DNA from: Siphonodentalium dalli
Lineage: Eukaryota > Mollusca > Scaphopoda > Gadilida > Siphonodentaliidae
DNA length: 64,000 nucleotides
Assembly: GCA_032622095.1 (NCBI GenBank)
Contig: CP136061.1
Location: 58,609,301 to 58,673,300 of the forward strand
Direction of reading: 5' to 3'
Part shown: positions 12,441-22,399 of the stretch, piece after piece
How the letters are laid out: each line of letters opens with the position of its first letter
Numbering within the stretch: the first letter of the stretch is position 1
Notes under the pieces: generated by a model
Seen by the model: the letters and a program-made list of their open reading frames with translations, nothing else
Database searches by the model: none
What the model was told of the DNA's origin: nothing
Made by a program: the position numbers and the translations under genes

Positions 12441-12879
12441 TTGTCAGAAGGATTGTATTTATGCTTGTAGTTCAATTGAAAAATGGTAGTGTTTGTGAAT
12501 TATGTGAAGTTATTCGAGAGTTCTAAGTCAGACAACAATTTCAGAAGCAAACGAATCTCAGAAACGTTTAAACGAGGAATTACACTTGATACGCACACTG
12601 CCACACTGCTGGGTTTTGGCCAGGCGCGCGGTTTCTATCAAGATAAAATAAACAGCGGAAATACATTCATAAATGCCACGTAAATTGAATTTGTTTACTC
12701 ACGATCGATGTCCAGTGAATCTCTTTGATGGTTTAACACTGCTTAATCCACTATCCATAAACACAAGTGAATGTTACACACTATGTTTTATATTCTACAT
12801 GCTCCTATATTAAATCTAATTCATAATTATTAATAAGGAATCAATTTAATACTCAGATTCCAAGCTGACAGAATAAATA

Positions 12880-13170
12880 TCAACATCTCCCGGCCACGTG
12901 GTCTCGCTTTGATTTTCGAGGAATTTATGTGATGTCATAAGCCATACCGGTACATAGAAATGTATTTTTAGCTTCGATTCATTCAGTCTCAGACAGATAG
13001 TACATTTGACACGTCACACCGTGTGACCTCGTCTGGGTAGACACTAATAATAGCGTTATCAGGTTCACTCTCTGTATTTGGCCTAGGTGCGCAATCGATC
13101 GCTTGCTGGTTTTCAGTTTTAGCCGTGCGATGGTGCGCAAGAGCGATCGCGCGCCTCAAAAATGAAAGTC
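12880..13170. promoter_or_regulatory. CpG-richer unique stretch, possible promoter
   Basis: Between two repeats lies single-copy sequence with more CpG than its surroundings. It has a CACGTG E-box (12895-12900), a CRE-like TGATGTCATA near 12930, a near-palindrome GTCACACCGTGTGAC near 13013 and GCGATCGC-type clusters near 13140. It is about 2.5 kb upstream of the first coding exon on the + strand and may hold the promoter or untranslated first exon of the THAP gene. This is inference from composition only. Confidence 0.25.
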
Positions 13171-13189
13171 TGCCATCACTGCACCCTGC

Positions 13190-13780
13190 AGCCCGGATTT
13201 ATTGGAGAATTGTTTTGAAAATTTACAGGCATGTTTTAGATCACATCTAGATATGAGCTATCAAATTTTAATGATTTTCGATGAAAAACATGGCCACCAG
13301 CAGCCTTCTTGGATCTTACTCTTTGCTTGACTAAATCCTTTGGCACAGCCTTAAAGACCACATCCCTTATCCGATCACACCAAACTTCATTTGGATCTTA
13401 TGAATGACCACTAGATGAGAGCCAGAATATTTTTCCATATTAAATTGAAAAAACATGGCCACCAGCCTTCGGCACACCCAAGAGGCAAACTCCTTCATCC
13501 GATCATCACCAAACTTCAAATGGATCTTTGGGGTGACCTCTGGATGGGAGCCATCTCGGATTGTGCTCTTTATATTAGTATTACTGCATCCATTAGCACT
13601 CTACAGCCAAACTATTTCATCTGATTAATCCCCAACTGTTTATTCATCTTTGAACAGGTTATCCTCTAGTTACTTAAGAATTACAAGTATAAACTCTCCG
13701 AGTTCCCTATCGCTCTATGGACTGTAATACATGGCATGATACAATATCCAAGTTAAGCAACAGTGTCATTGACACTTTCA
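13190..13780. repeat. Repeat M units with the CAGTGTCATTGACACT end
   Basis: AACATGGCCACCAGC and CCATCTCGGATT units, followed by AACAGTGTCATTGACACTTT near 13,756. The same near-palindrome follows repeat M at 33,345 and 57,365, so it appears to be the element's 3' end. Confidence 0.55.
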
Positions 13781-13782
13781 TA

Positions 13783-13927
13783 ATTACCATGATGTTTGCA
13801 TCATTGATAGGGCATATGAGTGCATTTTGTACTAATCCTTGGCTCAATTTCATTCATTGCATATATTCTGTTGAGTATAAAGGAGATGGTCCCATAAATA
13901 GCCAGATTTTGTGTACAGTCCCCTTTA
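13783..13927. mobile_element. Half copy of TTAA element, family I
   Basis: Right half only: TTGCATATATTCTGTTGAGT, AAAGGAGATGGTCCCATAAA and CCCTTTAA at 13,921-13,927. The full copy is at 48,501-48,844. Confidence 0.65.
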
Positions 13928-13945
13928 AGTGTAATAGAATTGCGA

Positions 13946-14217
13946 TTAACCCTTTTATGACTGGAGCTTCCTGAAATTTTGGAAAACCCTGTGCCAATGC
14001 ATTCTCTTATATAGGCCAGACTCCCATAGGGAGCATCGCATATAGATGTTTAAGAGAATACATTGGCCTAAAAATGTTTACCTTGACCTTGTAAGCCAGT
14101 GCATTCTCTTATATTTGCAAGGCTCCCTATTGGAGACTCGCATATATAAGACAATGAATGCACTGGCATAGGATCACTAATGCTGCACTAGTGTGGCTCC
14201 CATCATGAAAGGGTTAA
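13946..14217. mobile_element. TTAA-flanked MITE, family C
   Basis: TTAACCCTTTTATGACTGGA to CATCATGAAAGGGTTAA. Two inner foldbacks of the type GCATTCTCTTATAT ... ATATAAGAGAATGC. Both ends carry TTAA, the piggyBac-type target. Confidence 0.8.
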
Positions 14218-14646
14218 GTGCAATTACTCTCGGGCTCCAAATAAAAGTGCAGGGGAAAAATTCCATTGTAAGATAATAAAAGTGCAGACCCAAATAATCA
14301 ACATAACTGTTGTTAAACAAACTATTTTTTTTAATAGTAGGTCAAGTATAGGAATCAACAAAGTATGTGTCATGTGGTGTTTTATTCAATATTTAAATGT
14401 TGACATGTACTAGTATGCCATATACTTGAATATGTACATACATAAAGTTATAGGCTCATCATTTTGATTATCAGAATCATATAGAAATCTTGAGTTTCAA
14501 ATCTTGCTTATTTCAACGTTCATGGCCTCAAAATTAAGAAATGTGCAGACCAAAATAAGCACTGTGCAGGGGGGGGAATTTCCGAAGAAAATAATAAACG
14601 TGTATGCATGTTTATATATTTGGAGCCCAAGAGTAATTGCACTTAA
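14214..14646. mobile_element. TTAA-flanked foldback element (GTGCAATTACTC family)
   Basis: TTAAGTGCAATTACTCTCGG at the left, and its complement ending GTAATTGCACTTAA at the right; inner GTGCAGACC/GTGCAGG words also mirror. It shares its left TTAA with the right end of the neighbouring family C MITE. Confidence 0.7.
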
Positions 14647-14666
14647 GTATATTGATTGAGTTTGAG

Positions 14667-15045
14667 CTAGGGACCTGCGAATATTCAAGACTCGATTCGA
14701 TGTCGATATCAGGCACCCGATTCGCTGATATTTTCAAATCGGTGTTACTTTGTTGTAGTCTCGTTTTTTGCATCTAAATACACATGCCAATTAAATGACC
14801 TGAACTCACAAAAATTGAAGCACAAGGTTGCCAAGTTAGCCAACAAAGGTAATTTTGAATCTATGCCGTTCAGAATATAGACGTGCATTATGCAAATAAT
14901 GTGCTTCGATCACTGCCCGTGATGGTGATCAATCGCCGCATGCTTTGCAATCTGTATCGACAATATGTAAATTGTCTGGATGCGGAATTCAATTGATTAC
15001 CTTATGTTTGTAACTTTATATATCCAATTCAGATTACAAGGGCGG
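14667..15045. repeat. GATTCGA-type repeat E2
   Basis: TAGGGACCTGCGAATATTCA start, then GATTCGATGTCGATATCAGG, GTGTTACTTTGTTGTAGTCT and GCACAAGGTTGCCAAGTTAG, all matching the copy at 1650-2090. Confidence 0.6.
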
Positions 15046-15269
15046 ATCTACAATCCAGAATTGATTGTGCTTAAACGCAATTACTTGTACATGAACATAC
15101 ATTCAATTGCACTTAAGCTCAATTCAATCAATTGTGGAAAGTCATTAACGTCTGTTAAACATAGTACGTGTAAAAATAGATCAACTTTTTTATTGTTATT
15201 GTTATCAATATTCTCCAATAACGAGATTTCACATATTAATAAACTAGCTGAAACAGGCGTCATGTGTCA

Positions 15270-15460
15270 TGTGTGAGCTTTGCTCACATTTTAATCTAAG
15301 ATAAACCCCCTATTCAGCGTGGCAGCCCCTTTGTATGCCTCGCGCATTTTGATATTTTAAACATCATGATCCACACCTAATTTGGTTGAAATCGGTCCAG
15401 GGGGCTGGCAGAAAAATCCGATCAGACAGACAGATCTTACTCTGAAATATATAAGATGTG
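15270..15460. repeat. Tail-like interspersed repeat
   Basis: GAAATCGGTCCAG, CAGACAGACAG and TATATAAGA words in this order resemble the 3' ends of invertebrate non-LTR elements. No reverse transcriptase is present. Confidence 0.3.
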
Positions 15461-15620
15461 AAACGGCCTTTCATATTTTCTTGACCGACAAAAAGGGTGA
15501 TGATATACTTTTTGCTATATTTTGAATATAATCCGGCAGCAAGTGAGTAAAATGAAGCTACAATGCACAGTGCATCCAGACTTTATGCAGTGTGATATTA
15601 TGTCTCGTTTATTGTTACAG

Positions 15621-15717
15621 GATGCCGAAATTGAAGAAACGGAAGCCTTTTTTTACTTATAAGAAGAGTTACTGGAAATCTAAATCTGCAGAGCAATCAT
15701 CCATTGATGATAAAAAT
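15621..15717 (+). CDS. First coding exon of multi-THAP gene (basic N-terminus)
   Basis: After the acceptor TTGTTACAG the exon reads G then ATG at 15622, giving 32 codons up to the donor AAT|gtaagc. The peptide starts MPKLKKRKPFFTYKK and is strongly basic; KLKKRK resembles a monopartite nuclear localisation signal. The one base before ATG means an upstream untranslated exon is expected. The exon ends between codons (phase 0), matching the acceptors of the next exons at 17080 and 18201. I infer that this is the translation start of the THAP gene because no other + strand exon with an ATG precedes the acidic exons. It is too short to identify by homology, so membership rests on phase, order and splice signals. 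Confidence 0.55.
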
Positions 15718-16235
15718 GTAAGCAAAAGGTCATCTGTAGGTCACTAGAATCAAAAGATACCCTCAATAGAGGCTCAATTATACAACCGAGAGAGTATTAC
15801 GTAGCTGAACACAATTTAAAAGGTTGAAGGAGGGCAATGAAATAGAAAAATATCTATTTGGGGACATAACTGCCAATGTTTTTAAAACATGTGTTTTGTC
15901 AATTCCAACTGAGGGGCATAATTCAGTAACTAATGGACTGTAATGGTATGAGCAAACCAAAATACAGGCACTTGTTTACACCGATCATTCCTGTTTGGAT
16001 TTTAAAAAATGATTCATGCGGCTTATATCTAGGACAAGGGCTCGGCATAGATTTGAATAGTCCAAGTCTTCTCGTAATAAAACCAGCTAAGATATTGGGA
16101 TGGCGAGATGCTGTTTTTAGCTGGTTTTAGTACGAGAAGACTTGGACTAAGATTTGAAGTACACAATACCCTCCAGGATGGTAAAAGTTCATGGAAATTG
16201 TGTACAGATATCTCAGTGATGCTGTTTCAGGACCA

Positions 16236-16444
16236 TTAACCCTTTCAGTGCCAAGTCCGATTTTTGTATCAACCCATATTTCCTTGATCATTTTTCAAAT
16301 TTATTGATTATAATAATGTGATACATTAATGGAAAGAGCTCTAAGAGAGCTCTTTCCATCAATGTATCACATTTATTGTAATCAATAAATTTGAAAAATG
16401 ATCAAGGTTGATACAAAAATCGGACTTGGCACTGAAAAGGTTAA
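16236..16444. mobile_element. TTAA-flanked MITE (CAGTGCCAAGTCC family), intact
   Basis: TTAACCCTTTCAGTGCCAAG to its exact complement ending AAAAGGTTAA. Almost perfect foldback around GAGCTCTAAGAGAGCTC, 209 bp including both TTAA. Confidence 0.85.
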
Positions 16445-16489
16445 AGAGTCATATAACAGGATATTGTCCGTACATATGTGGACAGATGT

Positions 16490-16770
16490 TCGTCATGATG
16501 TTTATTGTTTTTTCAATTGAACAAAGATGACGGCTGTTCGAAGGAAAATCAACTTGTATTTTATTGCTGATAAAGTGTTAGTTGTTGGGATTGACATTAT
16601 TGTAGATTTAATTTAATACAGATAAATTTATTTGCAATATTGCATTTATTGCAATATCGAACTTATTATATGGAAGCTCTGTTATAACACAATGTACACG
16701 GCCATGTGAACTGTTTAACGCAGACAACTGATCATGTCAATGCAACATACTTACCAACGTATGCAACAGA
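16490..16770. repeat. Intron segment paralogous to 32,600-32,890
   Basis: Shares TTTTCAATTGAACAAAGATG-like, GCAATATTGCATTTA, TATGGAAGCTCTGTTATAAC-like, CCATGT, GACAACTGATCATGTC and AACGYA words in the same order with a segment ahead of the THAP1 exon. Confidence 0.6.
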
Positions 16771-17079
16771 CTTGTCTGAACACTTCTTTAGGCCTATTAA
16801 AATTGAGTTTGTTTCATTTAGTCAAAAAATATGTGGGTACCGATGAATTAGAAGCATCCATTCATTGTTTTATTGAACCTGAGCAGATGACATAATGCTG
16901 TATATGACGTTGATCCCGTCTATTGGGTTAGATTTTGGAGATTCTACATGTATGTACTTTAATCAATGTTTTGGAGATCGTGGTAAATCAACGTTGTGAC
17001 GTCCTGAGTACTCTAATCAACGAAAACATGGGAACATGACCAATTCAGCAAAAATGACGAAGAGATTTTTGTTTTTCAG

Positions 17080-17259
17080 AAAGGAGTCCCAATGAAGAAT
17101 GTTCTGGGGGAATCAGGTTCACTGCAGATCCTCCCTGTCGGCTTTGATAGTGAAATGGAGAGTGATGTAGATGACCATGTGGTTGACAGTATTACAGAAG
17201 TCTATAATGGTTCAAAACCTCAGTCTGGCACTGCATATAATGAGGTGGATGTCAAACAG
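17080..17259 (+). CDS. Acidic exon, copy 1 of a tandem exon duplication
   Basis: Sixty codons run from the acceptor GATTTTTGTTTTTCAG to the donor CAG|gtacct, phase 0 on both sides. The peptide begins KGVPMKNVLGESGSLQIL, continues into an acidic stretch (FDSEMESDVDDHV) and ends NEVDVKQ. The exon at 18201 is a clear paralogue: KGVP, LGES, SLQIL, the acidic core, NGSK and the VKQ ending line up. Conservation of frame between the copies, with changes that keep it open, supports real coding. No known domain is recognised; it looks like a disordered acidic linker or activation-type segment. Reading could extend upstream to an AG at 17048, but that would break phase with the preceding exon. Confidence 0.72.
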
Positions 17260-17398
17260 GTACCTGTATGTGCGATTTGAGAAGGTTTCTAATGCTATGC
17301 ATGTGTAACAATGTACAATGAAACTCCCTTCAAACTATCTCATAAAGGTCCACTAAATTAAACTAAAGATAGTCTGTGTTCCCTGTTTGGTCTTACGG

Positions 17399-17506
17399 TG
17401 AGAGCTTTCCGATGAATGGCAACAAGCCATATTTCCGACTAAATCCTGAAAAAATACCCATAATTCTGCTGTGGTTAAGTGGTCAATTACTTTGGGCATT
17501 ACTGTA
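17399..17506. mobile_element. Right half of a TA-flanked MITE
   Basis: GAGAGCTTTCCGATGAATGG through ATTCTGCTGTGGTTAAG to GGGCATTACTGTA. The left arm is missing. Confidence 0.7.
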
Positions 17507-17549
17507 GCATCGTTTTGTTCTACTGTTCCCGGTCATAGTAAGTAGACTC

Positions 17550-17781
17550 TTAACCCTTCCATGAATAGGAGCTTCCTGAATTTTGGCGAAAACATTCTCT
17601 TATATATGCGATTCGCCCATAGGGCACCTCGCATATATAAGAGAATGCATTGGCCTAACATTATTTACTTTGGTCTTGTATAAAGCCAATTCATTCTCTT
17701 ATATATGCTGGGATCCCTATGGGAGACTCGCATATATAAGATAATGCTGCACCAGCGCAGCTCCCGTCATGAAAGGGTTAA
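17550..17781. mobile_element. TTAA-flanked MITE, family C
   Basis: TTAACCCTTCCATGAATAGG to CGTCATGAAAGGGTTAA, with both inner TCTTATATATGCGA foldbacks. Confidence 0.8.
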
Positions 17782-17904
17782 GTAGAGATTCTAACATAAC
17801 TCGTTTTTGGCTGTGGTGCATGTGACTATGGCCAAATTAGATAAATGTTTATCAAAGTGTTGCAGTTGTTTCTTTACTAAATACTAATTGATGATTATTC
17901 CCTT

Positions 17905-18130
17905 AGGAAATGTTCAGATTATAAGTTCAACAAACAACCACAGGACATTTGTTGAAATAATTATCTGAATATTTCCCACCAATGAATATGAATCTTTCTG
18001 CAATTGTGTTATATTTTTGTCTGTCTGTTATCTGCTTTTATTACATGAACATCCAAATGAAAAATAGATCCTTTCAATTGTATACATTTATAGCTGAATG
18101 GGAGAATCCATTCAGTATGGAAAGGGTTAA
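17905..18130. mobile_element. TTAA-type MITE, family D, inverted
   Basis: AAATGTTCAGATTATAAGTT at the left and GAGAATCCATTCAGTATGGA with AAAGGGTTAA at the right. It lies 70 bp before a coding exon acceptor. Confidence 0.7.
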
Positions 18131-18200
18131 TCTTACTGGTTGGAACCCTGAATTCATCTTCAGTCTGCCGAAAAGTGACAGAGAGATTTTTGTTTTTCAG

Positions 18201-18398
18201 AAAGGAGTCCCTGTGAAGAACGATCTGGGGGAATCGGTTTCACTGCAGATCCTAACTAAACTCCCCGTTGACTTTGATAGTGATACGGAGAGCGATGTAG
18301 AGGACCGTGTGGATACTTATGTTGCAGAAGTCAATAATGGTTCAAAGTTTAAGTCTGACACTGCTGATAATGAGTTTAATGAGGTGGAAGTCAAGCAG
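18201..18398 (+). CDS. Acidic exon, copy 2 of a tandem exon duplication
   Basis: Sixty-six codons between GATTTTTGTTTTTCAG and CAG|gtatgt, phase 0 at both ends. The peptide starts KGVPVKNDLGESVSLQIL, has an acidic core (DFDSDTESDVEDRVD) and ends EVEVKQ. It is the sister of the exon at 17080, with a few codons inserted around TKLP and NEFNE. Both exons could be used together without a frameshift, or alternatively. The exon is crowded by mobile DNA: a TTAA-flanked MITE ends 70 bp before the acceptor and a TA-flanked MITE starts 10 bp after the exon end. An open frame running into the exon from 17982 comes from the MITE and is not evidence for a longer exon. Confidence 0.75.
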
Positions 18399-18407
18399 GT
18401 ATGTGTA

Positions 18408-18500
18408 CAGTAATGCCCTAAATAATCGACTATAAATAAATAAATAAAAGTTACCCATAATTCTGCAGCGGTTAAGGAGTAGATTATTTAGGGCATTACT
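18408..18500. mobile_element. Short TA-flanked MITE next to a splice donor
   Basis: CAGTAATGCCCTAAATAATC at the left and GATTATTTAGGGCATTACT at the right; most of the interior is deleted. Its left edge is 10 bp after the end of the exon at 18201-18398. Confidence 0.75.
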
Positions 18501-18525
18501 ATAATTTGAGAAGATTGCTAGTGCT

Positions 18526-18910
18526 CAAGTCTGGAAATAGTGTGCCTGTCATTTGCAGAATGAGGTACACAGAGGTTTAATTTAGTGCCGCTATCCCGCA
18601 TGGCGTGCTAGCATGACCTAATTCACCCTCTGGGAACCTCATTCTGCTGAGGCCTCCACTTAAGTTAAAATTCATGATGTTTACCCATTAGTCACCTCGA
18701 TTATGCATTTTATCTTCTGCAAATTAAAAAGTAAATAAAAACAATGTTTATTTGAGATTATATATACTTCCCAGAAGATGAGGTCTAAGCAGAATGAGGT
18801 TCCCAGAGGGTGAATTTGGTGATGCTAGCTCATTGTGCGGTGTAGCATCACTAAATTCACCCTCCGGGGACCTCTTTCTGCAAATATCAGGCACACTACT
18901 TCCAGGCTTG
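18526..18910. mobile_element. Family B MITE with 8-bp target duplication
   Basis: CAAGTCTGGAAATAG to CTTCCAGGCTTG, flanked by CTAGTGCT and CTAGTGTT (7 of 8 identical). Diverged inner arms. Confidence 0.65.
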
Positions 18911-19320
18911 CTAGTGTTACATAAAAATACCCTGATGAAACTCTCCCTTCAAACTTTCTCATAAAGATGAGACTAATTTCCATATAAACTAAAGATAGAT
19001 TAATTTTAACTCTCATTCATCAGTCCTCTCCAGGATAGTTGCACCATTCCACACCAGAACTTTTCAATTTACGATTGCTAAAAATTTGATCCCTTCAATC
19101 TTGCCAAAACGGCAGCAAACAAGATTTGAACACATGGTATCTTCACTCCATGACATTATTAGTCAAGCACACTCACCATTGGACCGCCATACTACAAGAA
19201 GGATGAGGATGTTTTTATTATAGGAATCAATTATTCAAATCATTAATATGATGCATTCATGCATTAGAAAAAGCCCAGATGAGATTAACCCTTTGATGGT
19301 GAGTACGTCATATATATGAC

Positions 19321-19577
19321 CAAGCCTTGAAATAGTGTGCCTGTCATTTGCAGAATGAGGTCCCCAGAGGGTGAATTTAGTGATGCTACCCCGCATAGCA
19401 GGCTAGCATCACCAAATTCACCCTCTGGGGACCTCATTCTGCTGAGGTGCAAGCAGAATGAGGTCCCCAGAGGGTGAATTTGGTGATGCTAGCCCGCCGC
19501 TATGCAGGGTAGCATCACTAAATTCACCCTCTGGGGACCTCATTCTGCAAATGACAGGCACACTATTTCAAGGCTTG
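19321..19577. mobile_element. Family B MITE, intact, 8-bp target duplication
   Basis: CAAGCCTTGAAATAGTG to its complement. Two successive inner palindromes carry GGTGAATTTRGTGATGCTA. It is flanked on both sides by TATATGAC, as expected for hAT-type insertion. Confidence 0.9.
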
Positions 19578-19847
19578 TATATGACGTCATATCCATGGGA
19601 TGAATATATTTTTTTCGAATGAAATGAGAAATATTGAGTATTAATGGGCCTAGAGTATTAACAGAGGTTTGCTGATAAGATGAAATCTTTGTAACACCCT
19701 TCAGTGGCACACCACTTTAATGATGACATCACAGACATAACTCAAATGATCTCCCCAAAAGTATGGATCAAACATGGAATATTTGACAATATTTTCCAAG
19801 AATAAATAACACATGTCATATTTGACTAATTTTTTCAAGGATAAATA

Positions 19848-20217
19848 ACATGCATTAGACATGTCAATGATTGGATCATGGTACATGAGTGGTAATAATA
19901 ATAATAATAATAACATGCATTAGACATGTCAATGATTGGATCATGGTACATGAGTGGTAATAATAATAATAATAATAATAACATGCATTAGACATGTCAA
20001 TGATTGGATCATGGTACATGAGTGGTAATAATAATAATAATACCATGCATTAGACATGTCAATGATTGGATCATGGTACATGAGTGGTAATAATAATAAT
20101 AATAATAACATGCATTAGACATGTCAATGATTGGATCATGGTACATGAGTGGTAATAATAATAATAATAATAATAACATGCATTAGACATGTCAATGATT
20201 GGATCATGGTACATGAG

Positions 20218-20255
<38 letters not shown>

Positions 20256-20380
20256 TGCATTAGACATGTCAATGATTGGATCATGGTACATGAGTGGTAA
20301 TAATAATAATAATAATAATAACATGCATTAGACATGTTAATGTTTGGATCATGGTACACAAGTGGTAATAATGATAATAA
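19848..20380. repeat. Minisatellite with embedded TAA microsatellite
   Basis: Eight units start at 19848, 19913, 19981, 20043, 20108, 20176, 20253 and 20321. Each has a constant part (ACATGCATTAGACATGTCAA, GATTGGATCATGGTACATGA) and a (TAA)n part whose length varies, giving periods of 62-77 bp. Confidence 0.95.
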
Positions 20381-20429
20381 CATGAGTTTCTCTGTTAGCA
20401 GATGTTCATAAATGATTTATACCTTGTCT

Positions 20430-21235
20430 TCATCTCGGGCCTCTAATAGGATGTTGCAGGCACCAGTCTAGATGTTTCAAATTAGGATAAGTCACTTCTC
20501 CCTGTTTGGTTATTAACCCTTTACCCAACAGAATGGCCCTGTGCCAATGCATTCTCTTATATATGAGAGTCGACCATAGGTCGCCTCGCATATATAAGAG
20601 AATGCATTGGCTTAACACATTAAAAATTATAAAATTGTTAAAGAATGTAAGAAAAATGGTAAAAAGTGTTAAAAAAATATTTTTTTTAGGCCAATGCATT
20701 CTCTTATATATGCGAGGCGACCTATGGTCGACTCGCATATATAAGAGAATGCATTGGCACAGGGTATAACTGTAACCATCACAATGTGGTCAATGAGCCG
20801 GTTCCAATGATATCCATATTTGTATGGTTTTATTGAGACAGACCAAAGATATTTTAGGCTGTTGAAGCTTTATTTGGCCGGTTTTGGCCGGTTTGTTGGG
20901 TAAAGGGTTAAAGAGAAGTGGACTGTTATCAGGGAGAGGTTACAATGACTGAAATTCAATTTACACCCCCACATCACTGTTCTATGATCCATTATGTATA
21001 ATCAACGCAATCGCCCATTTATAGAACCATTTTGATGTGTAAGAACAGCATTATAGTGAGTAGGAATACCATCATAATCAGTAAATATACTTTAAATATG
21101 CTGTTGGGATATATGCATACAGCTGGTAGAGAGAGAGAATTAAGTCACTTGTCCCTGGGACAAAAATAAGAAGTGGCATGTTTTAGGGAGAAGATTTTTC
21201 CTAAGTCGCCCTCTAGGCTTGTCCCTGTGATATTT
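20430..21235. mobile_element. Family H element split by a TTAA MITE
   Basis: The pieces TAGATGTTTCAAATTAGGAT, GTCACTTCTCCCTGTTTG, AGAGAAGTGG, TATGATCCATTATG and CCCTCTAGGCTTGTCCCTG match the elements at 28,376 and 34,866. The insert is at 20,513-20,911. Confidence 0.6.
20513..20911. mobile_element. TTAA-flanked foldback MITE, family C relative
   Basis: TTAACCCTTTACCCAACAGA at the left and TTGGGTAAAGGGTTAA at the right. The inner arms GCCAATGCATTCTCTTATAT and complement occur twice. Confidence 0.75.
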
Positions 21236-21356
21236 GGCTGTTAGCTCTTAATTAAAAAATAGACATGCAAATTATCTCAGAAATTAAATGCAATGTGAGC
21301 TGGAGATGTTAGTGGTATACTAGCAGAGAATTTACAGTTGGATATTAAATAAATAC

Positions 21357-21515
21357 ATATTATCACTACAGTGAATTAATCTGGCCATCGCATCACTTCG
21401 AGTTGAAGAGGTCATATCGCTGGATCAAACAAGGCGGACAGTTTGATCCAACTATCGAACCTCTTCAGTGAGACGTGGCGTGATGAGCAAATAAATTTAC
21501 TGTAGTGATAATAGG
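21357..21515. mobile_element. Foldback element (TATCACTACAGT ends)
   Basis: TATTATCACTACAGTGAATT mirrors AAATTTACTGTAGTGATAAT. Nested arms: CATCGCATCAC / GTGGCGTGATG, GAAGAGGT / ACCTCTTC and GGATCAAAC / GTTTGATCC. About 155 bp, probably a MITE. Confidence 0.6.
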
Positions 21516-21836
21516 TATATTATATGACTTACATGACTGATATTAAACCAAAATATTAAACATTAGAATGACATAAACCCATGTAAAATAGCGATAGATT
21601 AGAAGAAACACAATTAAACGATAACCAGAAATATGTATTAAGCGCAATCGCGAAGATAGAGGATGGGGGTATGACATCAGATAAAAAACTGTAGCTGATC
21701 CAATTGTCAGGAAATATCGCTACACTATAGTGGTATCTGAGGACGAAAAATGAGAGTCATATCAGGTAGTCATATAATAAATTACCATGTGGCTTTTGTG
21801 TTTTGCAGAGAGTTTACAATTAATATTATATTGTAG

Positions 21837-22073
21837 GAGCCGGATGATATGATAGTTGTTTATCGAGCAGATGATGAATCTGAATCAGATGATGGTGTAA
21901 CCAAACATGCAAAAGATCCGGTTTTTGTCTACCATTCCAAGATTGATGGTGATAACAGACCTGAAGCAATGCTCCCTGTCACGCATGATGACTCTATGCC
22001 TCATCAGGAGCACCTTGATCAAGAAGGGACCACTATCATCCCATCTTCATTGGACGCACTTGCTGATGGAAGT
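21837..22073 (+). CDS. Acidic linker exon of multi-THAP gene
   Basis: Seventy-nine codons from the acceptor TTATATTGTAG to a strong donor AGT|gtaagta, phase 0 on both sides. The peptide begins EPDDMIVVYRADDESESDDG and ends SLDALADGS. It is rich in Asp, Glu, Ser and His and has no recognised fold, so it is likely a disordered acidic linker. It fits the same gene by strand, phase and composition with the exons at 17080 and 18201 and with the acidic regions at 36.3 and 39.4 kb. A second AG at 21808-21809 is a weaker alternative acceptor. A TTAA-flanked MITE begins 57 bp after the donor. Confidence 0.65.
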
Positions 22074-22129
22074 GTAAGTACAGTAGAGCATTGAGAGTTT
22101 CTGGCAGATTCCTTTACATATTGTGCAAC

Positions 22130-22392
22130 TTAACCCTTCCATAAATGAAGCTTCCTGATATTTTGCGAAAACCCTGTGCCAATGCATTTTCTTATATGCG
22201 AGTCACCCATATAGGGGTCCTCATATATATAAGAGAATGCATTGGCCTAACAATATTTACCTTGACCTTGTAAGCCAGTGCATTCTCTTATATATGCGAG
22301 GCTCCCTATGGGAGACTTGCTTATATAAGTGAATGCACTGGCACATGATAATTAATGCTGCACCAGAGCAGATCCCATCATGAAAGGGTTAA
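22130..22392. mobile_element. TTAA-flanked MITE, family C
   Basis: TTAACCCTTCCATAAATGAA to CATCATGAAAGGGTTAA, with both inner foldbacks; it starts 57 bp after the donor of the exon ending at 22073. Confidence 0.8.
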
Positions 22393-22399
22393 GAGATAG

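Noticed and set aside
17982-18200. N-terminal extension of the exon at 18201
   Set aside because: Most of it is the family D MITE; the conserved REIFVFQ-like end is the polypyrimidine tract shared with the sister exon.
20071-20324. Leu/Tyr/Ile-rich open frames on the minus strand
   Set aside because: Translations of the TAA microsatellite.
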